This document shows, in pieces, positions 25,339 to 33,742 of a stretch of DNA of 64,000 nt. Source of the stretch: Natronospirillum operosum (GTDB taxonomy: Bacteria; Pseudomonadota; Gammaproteobacteria; Pseudomonadales; Natronospirillaceae); assembly GCF_004768465.1 (NCBI RefSeq), contig NZ_SRMF01000005.1:1-64000 (forward strand), given 5' to 3'. The notes under the pieces are model-generated. The model saw only the letters and a list, made by a program, of their open reading frames with translations. It was not told the DNA's origin and did no database searches. A program made the translations under genes and the position numbers. Numbering within the stretch: position 1 is the stretch's first letter; each line of letters starts with the position of its first letter.

Positions 25339-26529
25339 TCACTCGAGGGCCTTGACCTGGTCGACAATGTGGGCCCCGATGGGAATGGCCGAGGTGGCTG
25401 CCGGCGAGGGTGCGTTGCACACATTGACGGTGCGCTTTGTGTTCATGAACAGAAAGTCATCCACCAGTCGACCATCGCTGGACACCGCCTGCGCTCGTAC
25501 CCCGGCCGGGTAGGGCTGCAGGTCTGCCAGCGTCAGCCCGGGGCAGTATTTCTGTACTTCCTGCAGATAGCCCGGCTTGTAGAGGGAGTTTTTCAGTTCC
25601 CACAGGCCGGGTTTGAGATTGTCTTTCAATACTCTGAGTACACCTGGGTTGGTCAGCATGGCGGCGGTATCGCGTAGCGACAGGTCGGTCTTGCGGTAGC
25701 CTTCGCGCTTCCAGGCCAGCACGGCATTGGGGCCGACGGTGACGGAGCCGTCGATCATGCGGGTCAGGTGCACGCCCAGAAACGGCATGGCCGGGTCGGG
25801 AATGGGGTAGATCAGGTGATTGACGATGCGGTTGTGCTGCGGCGCCAGTCGATAGTACTCACCGCGGAAGGGCACGATGGTGAAGTCGGGGTTCAAACCC
25901 AGCATGCGCACCAGCCGGTCCGACATCAGCCCGGAACAGCTGACCATGCGTCGGGCCTGAAAGTCGCCCTGGTCAGTTTTGACGACGACCGCATCAGGAC
26001 GCTCTTCCAGTCCGAGTACCTGGGTGTTCAGGCTGATTTCACCGCCAGCATCGGTAAACACACGGCCCATGGCTTCGGTAACCTGCGCATAGTCCACAAT
26101 GCCGGAGGAGGGCACGAAGATGCCGCCGAGGCCGGTGATGTTGGGTTCCCGTTCCCGCAGCTCCTGCTGACTGACCCAGTGGCGTTCCACGCCGTTGCTG
26201 GCGGTGCGCTCCCAGAGGGCCTGCATGCGCTGCATTTCCAGTTCGCTGGTGGCGACCAGCAGCTTGCCGCATTCGTCATAGGGGATGCTGTGCTGTGCGC
26301 AGAAGGCCTTGGTGGCCTGGTTGCCTTCGAGGCAGAAGCGCGCCTTGAGGCTGCCGGGGGCGTAGTAGACGCCGGCATGGATGACGCCGCTGTTGTGGCC
26401 GGTCTGGTGCCGGGCGGGGGCGCTTTCCTTTTCGACCAGCAGCATGCGCTGGTTCGGGAAGGTCTGTTTGAGCTGCATGGCGGTCGACATGCCGAGGATG
26501 CCGCCGCCGATGATGATGACATCGTACAC
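25339..26529 (-). CDS. lhgO: L-2-hydroxyglutarate oxidase/dehydrogenase (LhgO)
   Basis: FAD-dependent, membrane-associated oxidation of L-2-hydroxyglutarate to 2-oxoglutarate. Seen: 396 residues, N-terminal FAD motif DVIIIGGGILGMSTAM, RHQTGHNSGVIHAGVYY, FRGEYYRL, and the C-terminal NAPSPAATSAIPIG loop, all LhgO (YgaF) hallmarks. A GTG at 26529 directly before YDVIIIGGG gives family length. The frame stays open for 65 more codons, but that part is not protein-like and reaches into a repeat. Only a weak RBS is visible. Confidence 0.88.
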   Translation of the reverse strand: MYDVIIIGGGILGMSTAMQLKQTFPNQRMLLVEKESAPARHQTGHNSGVIHAGVYYAPGSLKARFCLEGNQATKAFCAQHSIPYDECGKLLVATSELEMQRMQALWERTASNGVERHWVSQQELREREPNITGLGGIFVPSSGIVDYAQVTEAMGRVFTDAGGEISLNTQVLGLEERPDAVVVKTDQGDFQARRMVSCSGLMSDRLVRMLGLNPDFTIVPFRGEYYRLAPQHNRIVNHLIYPIPDPAMPFLGVHLTRMIDGSVTVGPNAVLAWKREGYRKTDLSLRDTAAMLTNPGVLRVLKDNLKPGLWELKNSLYKPGYLQEVQKYCPGLTLADLQPYPAGVRAQAVSSDGRLVDDFLFMNTKRTVNVCNAPSPAATSAIPIGAHIVDQVKALE

Positions 26530-26655
26530 TGTTGGGACTCGCTGGGCTTGGTGGTCGGAATTGCCGCACCTTTCCGGGTTGTCGGACCGCCGCCAGGGTC
26601 CGGTTGGTGCCTGACAGGAAACCCCATCAGAGCCCCAAAGCACAGCCAAACCTCC

Positions 26656-26750
26656 GATTGTAGTGAGGGACGCAAGTCCCGACAGGGACGAAGGCCCGTA
26701 TGAAGGACGCCTGCGTCGCCCCATCGCGACTCGCGTCGCTCGCTACAACA
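26656..26750. repeat. REP/BIME-like inverted repeat upstream of lhgO
   Basis: Arms 26656-26682 and 26724-26750 are inverted copies (22 of 27 identical) with the core TTGTAG-GAG-GACGC-AGTC-CGA, the form of gammaproteobacterial REP sequences, around a 41-bp centre. It lies in the 379-nt interval 26530-26908 between lhgO and the pilin gene, which otherwise holds a half repeat and a terminator but no gene. Confidence 0.75.
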
Positions 26751-26778
26751 GAGTCCCTGACAGCTCGGTTGCGGCGAG

Positions 26779-26831
26779 TATCAGGTCCGTCCCTGGCCGC
26801 AAACGGTCTCACAGGGCATGTACCCGGCGGG
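26779..26831. repeat. Half copy of the 16.3-kb stem-loop element
   Basis: This segment matches 16323-16375 at 49 of 53 positions (core CCCTGGCCGCAAACGGTCTC). The other arm of the stem-loop is not present here, so this is a truncated copy of a dispersed element. Confidence 0.8.
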
Positions 26832-26861
26832 CGGCTCTTGCACTGCCAATTCAGGCCTTAC

Positions 26862-26887
26862 AAAAAAAGGGGTCATCAGACCCCTTT
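26862..26887 (-). terminator. Intrinsic terminator after the MSHA pilin gene
   Basis: On the minus strand AAAGGGGTC (26887-26879), loop TGAT, and GACCCCTTT (26874-26866) form a perfect 9-bp stem that runs into seven T (26868-26862). It lies 22 nt downstream of the pilin stop. It should end or attenuate transcription before lhgO, which separates the pilin unit from the downstream genes. Confidence 0.92.
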
Positions 26888-26908
26888 ATGCCTTGATTCT
26901 ATTGCGTG

Positions 26909-27367
26909 TTAAACGTCGCAATCACCACCGTCAAACTCACCCATTGCACTGGTAGTAGCAGGGCCGTTGCCGTCGCTTTCGGTGTAAATGAAGCAGAGGT
27001 CACCGTCTGCATCTTCGTCTGCAAGGAAGATGGTCAGCTCATCATCATCTACAGCTGTGTCGTAATCGGATGACAGCTGGGCTGCGGCCAGAATGCCGGT
27101 GACCGAGGCGTAGCCTTCTTCGAGGTCAATGGTCTCGCCTTCCAGAGTGACAGGTGAGCCACCTGCCAGGAATGCAGAGCGTACGATGCCTGAGGCAGAC
27201 TGGACGCTACCGCGCGCGCCTTCCATCGAGGCCTCCCGCGCGCTGTCGCCAAAATCCGCAAAGCGCGGCAGAGCGAAGGCAGAGAGGATACCGAGGATGA
27301 CGATAACCATGATGAGTTCGATCAGGGTGAAGCCGCGATTGCGTTTCTTCATGCTGGGTTGTTGCAT
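26909..27367 (-). CDS. mshA: MSHA-type major pilin (MshA/MshB-like)
   Basis: 152 residues. It has a short basic prepilin leader (MQQPSMKKRNRG), cleavage Gly-Phe, TLIELIMVIVILGILSAFALPRFADF with Glu5, and an MshA-like ARGSVQSASGIVRSAF stretch. The C-terminal domain is acidic, with two Cys (GDLCFIYTE and GGDCDV) forming the D-region loop. GGAG lies 9 nt before the ATG at 27367. Only one pilin gene of this type is present; Vibrio has separate mshB and mshA. A strong terminator follows, consistent with high expression. Confidence 0.9.
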   Translation of the reverse strand: MQQPSMKKRNRGFTLIELIMVIVILGILSAFALPRFADFGDSAREASMEGARGSVQSASGIVRSAFLAGGSPVTLEGETIDLEEGYASVTGILAAAQLSSDYDTAVDDDELTIFLADEDADGDLCFIYTESDGNGPATTSAMGEFDGGDCDV

Positions 27368-27674
27368 ACTGCTGTTCTCCAAAATGTGGTCTGTGTGCGT
27401 GGCGATTTTGAGCCCGAATGGCGGGGGTGGTACCAGGCGCACGAAATCTTGCCGTCTCTGCCTGTTCTTCTGTGTTGCGTGATCGCAAAGGCGGACGATG
27501 GCTGAATGTAAAATTACCTTAAATCGCCGAGTAAACGCAAGCCGGAAGGGCTATCGGCGTTAGATTTTTGGCACTTTTTTTGGGCGAACAACAGTTCGGA
27601 CCCTTGATTCAAGCGTTTTCGGTACCATCGGGCTGATGCAATGACGGCTGGGCACCGTCGTCAGTCTTCTGACA
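27368..27674 (-). other. Leader/promoter interval between mshG and the pilin gene
   Basis: 307 nt without a credible gene. It probably holds the pilin promoter. On the minus strand TTGCGT (27540-27535) and TAATTT (27516-27511) are 18 bp apart and could be -35/-10 elements, but neither is convincing. No sigma-54 -24/-12 pair was seen, and mshF and mshB, found here in Vibrio, are missing. Confidence 0.4.
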
Positions 27675-28907
27675 TTACAGGCCGCCGGCGCCGCCGGCGA
27701 GATCCCACATGGGCAGGAATATGCCCAGTGCCAGCATGACGACGATGCCGCCCATCATCACGATGAGTAAGGGCTCGATCGACTGTGACAGGGTCTTGAG
27801 TTCGTATTCGATTTCCTGATCATAGAAATCGGCCACATCGCGCAGCATGTCGCTGAGGTTGCCGGTTTCCTCACCGACACCAATCATCTGCAGTATCAGG
27901 GGGTTGAACATGCCGCTGGTGCGGGCGGTGGCGAGAATGCTCTCGCCACGCTCGATGCCGCTTTGCATGCTGTCGATGCGCCGGCCGATATATTCATTGC
28001 CGACGGTACGTGAGGTGATGTTCAGGGCCTGCAGCAGGGGCACCCCGGCATCCAGCATCATGGCGAAGGGGCGGGTGAAACGGCTCATGGCGATGCGTCG
28101 GAACACATGGCCGACCAGGGGCAGTCGCAGCAGCCAGCGGTCTTTCTGGTAGCGTCCCTGCGGGGTGGTTATATAGCGGCGCCAGGCGACATAGAGGGCG
28201 ACCAGACCAGCCAGTATGAACAGGCCGAAGGTGGTCAGGAATTCCGAGGTACGCAGCAGAATGATGGTGAAGATGGGCAAGTCTTCACCCATGCGTTGAA
28301 AGACATTGGCGAAACTCGGGATCACCATGAAATTGATCACGACCATGGCGGCGGTAATAGCGAACACGACGAATGTCGGGTAGCGCGTGGCCTGCTTGAT
28401 CTGGCGCTGGGTGTTCTTTTCCAGTTCCAGGTGATCAATCAGTTGCTTGAAGGCGGTGTCCAGTTGGCCCGTGGTTTCGCCCATGCTGATCATGGCCACG
28501 AACAGTGGGCTGAAGACGCGGGGGTGGCGGGACAGGGCGGTGGCGAGGTCGTTGCCGCCGGTGAGGGAGCGGCTGACTTCACGCAGTATATCGCACAGGC
28601 GCTTGTTCTGGCTGGCTTCGGCCAGGCCGTTGACGGCGCGCATCAGCGGTATGCCGGAGCGGGTCAGGGCATACATCTGACGGCAGAATAGAATCAGGTC
28701 GTCGCTGGTGATCTGGGGCCAGAACAGCTTGCGCCAGTCTGCTGCCTCGTTGCTGCCCCTGGGTTTGCGGTTGGTCGGCTCGATGCTGAGCGGCATGATG
28801 TCGAGGCGCTTGAGTTCGTCCGCCGCCTGGTCCATGGAACGGGCCTCAATGATGTCATTCACTGCCTGTCCATCCTGCGTGCGGCCACGGTAGGCGAAAT
28901 TGGGCAT
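27675..28907 (-). CDS. mshG: MSHA inner-membrane platform protein MshG (PilC/GspF family)
   Basis: 410 residues. Two T2SSF domains (about 70-195 and 275-400) carry membrane helices such as VVFAITAAMVVINFMVIPSF and LLIVMMGGIVVMLALGIFLPMW. The N-terminus FAYRGRTQDGQ is the GspF/PilC consensus. It organises pilin addition at the inner membrane and couples to MshE. Its start shares a base with the mshE stop (TGATG). The C-terminus DLAGGAGGL is short, as usual. Confidence 0.93.
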   Translation of the reverse strand: MPNFAYRGRTQDGQAVNDIIEARSMDQAADELKRLDIMPLSIEPTNRKPRGSNEAADWRKLFWPQITSDDLILFCRQMYALTRSGIPLMRAVNGLAEASQNKRLCDILREVSRSLTGGNDLATALSRHPRVFSPLFVAMISMGETTGQLDTAFKQLIDHLELEKNTQRQIKQATRYPTFVVFAITAAMVVINFMVIPSFANVFQRMGEDLPIFTIILLRTSEFLTTFGLFILAGLVALYVAWRRYITTPQGRYQKDRWLLRLPLVGHVFRRIAMSRFTRPFAMMLDAGVPLLQALNITSRTVGNEYIGRRIDSMQSGIERGESILATARTSGMFNPLILQMIGVGEETGNLSDMLRDVADFYDQEIEYELKTLSQSIEPLLIVMMGGIVVMLALGIFLPMWDLAGGAGGL

Positions 28908-30865
28908 CAGTGATTGTCCTCGCCCTGGCTGCTGTCGTCATCAAGGTCAAGGGGCTGCAGTGACAGCCCGCTGTCCTGGAAGTCCTGGCTGGGCAGCGGC
29001 TCGACTGGCTGATCCTGCTTCGGGTCTGCGGCCTGCTCCGACGACGGGGCGGTGGAGGCGGCCATTGAAGCATTGCGGGCGGCCTGGTGGCCGGCGGCAC
29101 CGCCGTGGCGTACCTTCTGGCTGCCTGCCAGTCCGAAGTCGCGGTCTTCCAGATCGGCGGTAATACGGAACACCTCGGTCAGGTCGGTGATGCCTTCACG
29201 GGCATATTCGAGCGCGCGTTCGGTCATATTGACAAAGTAGGGGCTGCGGTTTGCGGCTTCAACAAAGCGATTGGGGTCCTGATCGCGCAGCGCAAACAGC
29301 ATGTTGTCATCCAGTTCCAGCAACTCATAGACACCGATACGCCCTCTGTAGCCGGTGTTGTTGCACTGGTAGCAGCCCTGCCCGCGGAAGTACTGAACCT
29401 CCTCGTCGGGCTCATGCCCCAGATGGCTCAGCCAGATACGCTGCCGGTTGTCCGGGGTATAGGGCTGACTGCAGTTGTCACAGATGCGGCGTACCAGACG
29501 CTGGGCAACGATGGCGCGCAATGAGGACGCCACCAGATGCGGCTCTACCCCCATGTCGGCCAGGCGCATGGCACTGGATATGGCATCATTGGTGTGCAGT
29601 GTGCTGAGGACCATATGGCCGGTCAGGGCGGCGCGGACACCGACCGAGACCGTCTCCTGATCACGCATCTCGCCGACCAGGATGACATCCGGGTCCTGGC
29701 GCAGTGCCGAGCGCAGTATGCGGGCGAAATCGAGTTCGATCTTGGGGTTGACCTGCACCTGCTGGATTCTGGGCAGGCGATATTCGATCGGGTCTTCCGC
29801 CGTTATGATCTTGCGGTGTGCCTTGTTGAGCTCGGTCAGGGCGGCGTAGAGGGTGGTGGTCTTGCCGCTGCCGGTGGGGCCGGTGACCAGGATCATGCCG
29901 TGCGGGCGTTCGATCTGCAGGCGGAACCGTTCCAGCACGGACGGAGGCATGCCCAGGCCGTTCAGGCTGAGAATGCCGGCGGTCTGGTCCAGCAGGCGCA
30001 TGACCACCGACTCGCCGTATTGGGTGGGCATGGTGGACAGGCGGATGTCGATGCTCTTGTCCAGAATACGGATATTGAAGCGGCCATCCTGGGGCATCCG
30101 TTTTTCCGAGATATCCAGGTTGGACATGATCTTCAGGCGCAGCACCAGGGCATTGGCGGCCCGCTTTTCTTTCATGACCTGTTCCTGCAGCATGCCATCC
30201 ACACGCAGACGTACCCGCAGGGTTGTCTCGTCCGGTTCAATATGAATGTCGGAGGCACCGGCCTGCACCGCGTCTTCCAGGATGGTCTGCAGCAGCCGCA
30301 CCACCGGCGCATCCTTGGTGTCGGTCTCACCGGCCAGTTGCGCCAGGTCGAAGTCGCTTTCTCGCAGCTCGGTTTCCAGCTCGCCGGCCAGGGAGGCTAT
30401 TTCGCCGCTCTTGCGGTAGACCTGATCCAGTGTGGCCAGCAACTCGCTTTCGCGCACGATGGCCGGCTCAACTGTTTTGCCCAGGGTGCGGGCCACTTCG
30501 TCCTGGGCCATCAGATCCAGCGGATCCGACATGGCCAGTTGAACACTGTCTTCACGCTCGGCCAGCAGCAGGCAGCGGTAGCGCCGGGCATGGCTTTCGG
30601 GCAGCTTGTTGATCAGTTCCGAGTTGAGATTGAACCGACGCAGGTCGAGAAAGGGTATCTGCAGGTGCCCGGCAAGCACGTGCAGCATACGGTCCTCGGC
30701 AACCATGCCCATGTCCACGAGCAGGCGCCCGATTTTTTTGCCGGAGTTTTTCTGTTCACCCAATGCCAGCTTGAGCTGACCTTCGGTAATCACTTCTTTT
30801 TCTACCAGCAGATCGCCCAGGCGAATTTTCTGTTGTCTGGAGCCGGCTGCGGTGGTCTGGGTCAT
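28907..30865 (-). CDS. mshE: MSHA extension ATPase MshE (c-di-GMP-binding MshEN domain)
   Basis: Cytoplasmic hexameric ATPase that powers pilus extension. 652 residues. N-terminal MshEN domain: first motif RLGDLLVEKEV...GEQ at 15-38, second degenerate motif at 44-67 (KIG start, His at the final position); this domain binds c-di-GMP in Vibrio MshE. ATPase: GPTGSGKTTTL Walker A, DVILVGEMRDQET Walker B-like, and a tetra-Cys zinc site (CDNCSQPY and CYQCNNTG). An unusual Ala/Gln/Asp-rich tail of about 75 residues follows the ATPase. The start overlaps the MshEN/TPR gene as ATGA. Confidence 0.95.
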   Translation of the reverse strand: MTQTTAAGSRQQKIRLGDLLVEKEVITEGQLKLALGEQKNSGKKIGRLLVDMGMVAEDRMLHVLAGHLQIPFLDLRRFNLNSELINKLPESHARRYRCLLLAEREDSVQLAMSDPLDLMAQDEVARTLGKTVEPAIVRESELLATLDQVYRKSGEIASLAGELETELRESDFDLAQLAGETDTKDAPVVRLLQTILEDAVQAGASDIHIEPDETTLRVRLRVDGMLQEQVMKEKRAANALVLRLKIMSNLDISEKRMPQDGRFNIRILDKSIDIRLSTMPTQYGESVVMRLLDQTAGILSLNGLGMPPSVLERFRLQIERPHGMILVTGPTGSGKTTTLYAALTELNKAHRKIITAEDPIEYRLPRIQQVQVNPKIELDFARILRSALRQDPDVILVGEMRDQETVSVGVRAALTGHMVLSTLHTNDAISSAMRLADMGVEPHLVASSLRAIVAQRLVRRICDNCSQPYTPDNRQRIWLSHLGHEPDEEVQYFRGQGCYQCNNTGYRGRIGVYELLELDDNMLFALRDQDPNRFVEAANRSPYFVNMTERALEYAREGITDLTEVFRITADLEDRDFGLAGSQKVRHGGAAGHQAARNASMAASTAPSSEQAADPKQDQPVEPLPSQDFQDSGLSLQPLDLDDDSSQGEDNH

Positions 30866-31704
30866 GGTTCGGTCTTTTCCAGGTGTTCTATGATGGTACG
30901 CAGGCGCTGTCGCGCGTACCAGGTGTACTGGTTTTCACCCCGGGTAATGCGGATGAAATAGGTATAGACCTGGCGCGCCTTTTTCCACAAGCGCAGTTCG
31001 TCCAGCGAATAGGCCAGGGCGAAATACCAGCCCTGCAGCGGATTGCGGCGGCGCAACATACGCTGCAGCAGGTCGGCAGCCTCTTTATGCCGGTTCAGTT
31101 TCTGCAGATTCCAGGCGGTCAGCCAGAGGGCTGAAGCATTGTCACTGCTGGTACCAAAGTGCTTGTCCAGTATCAGCAGGCTTTTGTCGACGCGCTTGTC
31201 CATGCTTTGCAGCCAGGCCGTCAGATAACGCATGGGCAGGCTGTCGGGCAGAATCGTCAGACCCTGGGTAATGATCTGGCGGGCTTCATCCAACTTGTCC
31301 GCTTCAATGGCGATGAAGGCGTCGGCCGTCAGTTCCTTCTCGGTTTCCGAGGTCATGCTGAAGTCTTCCAGGCGCGGCAACGGTATGGGCGAAGGAAAGG
31401 CGCCTTCTGCCATGGCGAGGCTGGCTGCCTCTTCCGGGGGCACACGCAGCAGCGGCACGCCATGGGCATCCACGGGCTGATTGGCCTGCTTGCGGCGATC
31501 CAGTACGGCACGGGCCATTGGCAGATGCTGTTCGCTGACAATGATGCGTACCAGTTCGGCATGCGACAATATGCCTTGCTGAATCAGTAAATTTCCCAGC
31601 AGCCGTTCGGGGTGCCGGCGCTGTTCTGCCAGGGCGCTCTCCAGCTGTGACCTGCTGATCAGGCGCTTGGCCAGTAATATGTCTCCCAGGCGATCATCGC
31701 GCAC
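30862..31704 (-). CDS. MshEN-domain/TPR-like protein of the MSHA locus
   Basis: 280 residues, not a standard msh gene. The N-terminus carries an MshEN-like pair: RLGDILLAKRLISRSQLESA with Gln28 completing the 24-residue motif (5-28), and a second weaker motif from Leu35 to about 58. The C-terminal part (about 118-275) is a TPR-like helical repeat (DEARQIITQGLTILPDS, RHKEAADLLQRMLRRR, KKARQVYTYFIRI). No ATPase, signal peptide or membrane segment. GTG start with AAGGAG 7 nt upstream. It lies between mshN and mshE and is translationally coupled to mshE. A c-di-GMP-responsive adaptor for MshE or MshN is a reasonable inference. Confidence 0.75.
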   Translation of the reverse strand: MRDDRLGDILLAKRLISRSQLESALAEQRRHPERLLGNLLIQQGILSHAELVRIIVSEQHLPMARAVLDRRKQANQPVDAHGVPLLRVPPEEAASLAMAEGAFPSPIPLPRLEDFSMTSETEKELTADAFIAIEADKLDEARQIITQGLTILPDSLPMRYLTAWLQSMDKRVDKSLLILDKHFGTSSDNASALWLTAWNLQKLNRHKEAADLLQRMLRRRNPLQGWYFALAYSLDELRLWKKARQVYTYFIRITRGENQYTWYARQRLRTIIEHLEKTEP

Positions 31705-31722
31705 GCTGTTCTCCTTGTCGGC

Positions 31723-32790
31723 CTATCCCGACAGTTGTTCCAGGCGTTCCCTCGCATGGCGAACCAGACTGGCCGGCTGACCCTCGGCCTGGTTCAGGTA
31801 GGCTTCAAAATAACGTATGGCCTGAGCCGTATCCTGCAAGTGATCATGGCAGATCGCCAGCCAAAGATACCATTCCTGTTGAGGGTTGTCGGCACGACGG
31901 AGCAACTCTTCATAGTGACGGCGGGCATCGGCATAGGCACCTACCTTATAATCGGCGTAGGCTCTCAGTTCCAGCTCGGGTCGGTTGAACCCGGGTCGCA
32001 CCGCGTAGCGCGCCGTTTCCGCGTCACCGTGACGCAGCAGCAGTCGGGCGTAGAACTGACGGACTTCAGTGTGGTCATCCTGCCGCAGCCACTCCTGAAT
32101 GTACTGCAAGGCGCTCTCCTCATCGCCGCTGGCGAACTGCTGGCTGGCTGCTTCCAGCGCCTCTCGTCTGGCGGTGGCGGAAAAGGCGGCGGTTTCCGCA
32201 GGTGCGCCTTGAGTATCTGCCGTCGCGGGCTGAATGGACGAAGGCTGCACGGTGGGCGCTGCCGTGGGGGCATCCCCCTCGACTGCAGACTCTTCCGCTG
32301 CCGCGTCTGCAACGGGTGGTGTCAGTGTGGGCAGATCAGCCGTGGTGTCAGCGGGCAGGAGGTCTGAACCGGCCGCCCGGGACGAATCAACGGAGGCAAT
32401 TGGAATATCGGCTGGGGTATCCGGGGCCGCAGTCGCTACAGCTGGCTCTGCAGCGTCGGTTGCCGGTTCGGGTTGTGCGTCCTCGCTGTCGGCTAGGGTC
32501 GGCTCCTCCGGCAGTGTCCGTGTACTGAACGTGGCCGGCTCCGGACTGTTCAGATGACCCATGACCTGCCAGCCTTGCCACAGGATGATGACCGCAAGTA
32601 CCGCATAACCGGCGCGCATGGTGATTCTCATACCCGGCCATTGCCGTTCGGAGCGGGCGCCGGCGAGCGGGTTGAACCTGGGTTCGGACCAGTCATCGGC
32701 ATGATCCCAGGGGGCTTCCTTCGGCTCGCCCGTTGGCGGCGGGATCGCGTTCTCGCGCCGCCGCAGCGCCGACGAGACCAGGTTGCTCAT
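31723..32790 (-). CDS. mshN: MSHA biogenesis protein MshN (TPR protein)
   Basis: 355 residues: a short cytoplasmic N-terminus (MSNLVSSALRRRENA), one TM helix (AGYAVLAVIILWQGWQVMG, about 60-80), a long Pro/Ala/Thr/Glu-rich periplasmic linker (about 85-205), and a C-terminal TPR region (about 210-350). The form matches MshN. The ATG at 32790 overlaps the mshM stop as ATGA. Probable role: periplasmic assembly scaffold linking inner-membrane parts and secretin. Confidence 0.82.
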   Translation of the reverse strand: MSNLVSSALRRRENAIPPPTGEPKEAPWDHADDWSEPRFNPLAGARSERQWPGMRITMRAGYAVLAVIILWQGWQVMGHLNSPEPATFSTRTLPEEPTLADSEDAQPEPATDAAEPAVATAAPDTPADIPIASVDSSRAAGSDLLPADTTADLPTLTPPVADAAAEESAVEGDAPTAAPTVQPSSIQPATADTQGAPAETAAFSATARREALEAASQQFASGDEESALQYIQEWLRQDDHTEVRQFYARLLLRHGDAETARYAVRPGFNRPELELRAYADYKVGAYADARRHYEELLRRADNPQQEWYLWLAICHDHLQDTAQAIRYFEAYLNQAEGQPASLVRHARERLEQLSG

Positions 32791-33740
32791 GACAGCCACT
32801 CCAGAACAGTCGGCGCCTGTCCGCTGAGATTGAGCCAGACCAGCAGTGCGGCCAGTACAGCCAGAGCCACCAGCCCTGCGATGGCGCGGTGGTTGCGGCG
32901 GCCAGCCGTGGCGGGTGTGTCATCGGCCGCACGATGGATGTCTTTGGGGGTGATGCGGCGATCGCCCCGGCCATAGGCCGACAGCATGGCCTTGTGACAC
33001 AGGATATTCAGCATGCGGGGAACGCCCCGGCTGTGACGATAGAGTTGGCGCAGCGCCGCCGGTGAGAACAGCGGAATGCCGTTGTAGCCGGAAGCCTGCA
33101 GGCGCGCCTGCACATAGTGCCCCACATGCTCCGACGCCAGAGGCTCCAGGCGGGCATGGAAGCCGATACGCTGGCGGAGTTGCCGGAAGCGATGTTCCGC
33201 CAGTACAACATCGAGCTCGGGCTGGCCGAACAGCACTATCTGCACCAACTTGCGGGTCTCTGTTTCCAGATTGGTGATCAGGCGCAGGGCTTCCAGGGTG
33301 TCCGGCGGCAGGGCCTGTGCTTCATCAATGATGATAACGGCCGTGCACTCCTGCCGGGTCTGCAGTACCAGGGCCTGCTGAATGGATTCGAACAGGTCGG
33401 CATACCGCATGCTGCCGGCGCCGGGGATATCCAGCGCCGAGGCAATGGCCCGCATCAGCCCCAGCGCGCTCAGCATGGGGTTGGGAATATAGATCGGAAT
33501 AAAACGCTGGGCGCCGTCCTCCACAGTCGCATGCTGGTCGAGGTGGTGCAGCAGCTTGCGGCACAGCAGTGTCTTGCCGGTGCCGACATCACCCACCACC
33601 TTGACAAAGCCTTCATTGGACTCGATGGCGAAGCGCAGTACATCAAAGCAGGCCTGATGACTGGCCAGACTGACAAAGCGCTCCGTGTCCGGCGTCAGAC
33701 TGAAGGGGGCATGGTTGAGGCCGAAAAAACCTTCGTACAT
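32787..33740 (-). CDS. mshM: MSHA AAA ATPase MshM (ExeA-like)
   Basis: 317 residues. Starts MYEGFFGLNHAPFSLTPD, the ExeA/MshM signature. Walker A GDVGTGKTLLC near 50-60, Walker B VIIIDEAQALP near 137-147, sensor FGQPEL, and one C-terminal TM helix (IAGLVALAVLAALLVWL). By analogy with ExeA it may help the secretin insert through the peptidoglycan. It is separated from mshL by 2 nt. Confidence 0.92.
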   Translation of the reverse strand: MYEGFFGLNHAPFSLTPDTERFVSLASHQACFDVLRFAIESNEGFVKVVGDVGTGKTLLCRKLLHHLDQHATVEDGAQRFIPIYIPNPMLSALGLMRAIASALDIPGAGSMRYADLFESIQQALVLQTRQECTAVIIIDEAQALPPDTLEALRLITNLETETRKLVQIVLFGQPELDVVLAEHRFRQLRQRIGFHARLEPLASEHVGHYVQARLQASGYNGIPLFSPAALRQLYRHSRGVPRMLNILCHKAMLSAYGRGDRRITPKDIHRAADDTPATAGRRNHRAIAGLVALAVLAALLVWLNLSGQAPTVLEWLS

Positions 33741-33742
33741 GG

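Noticed and set aside
27368-27674. Sigma-54 promoter for the pilin gene
   Set aside because: No TGGCAC-N5-TTGC pair was found on the minus strand; only a weak sigma-70-like pair is visible.
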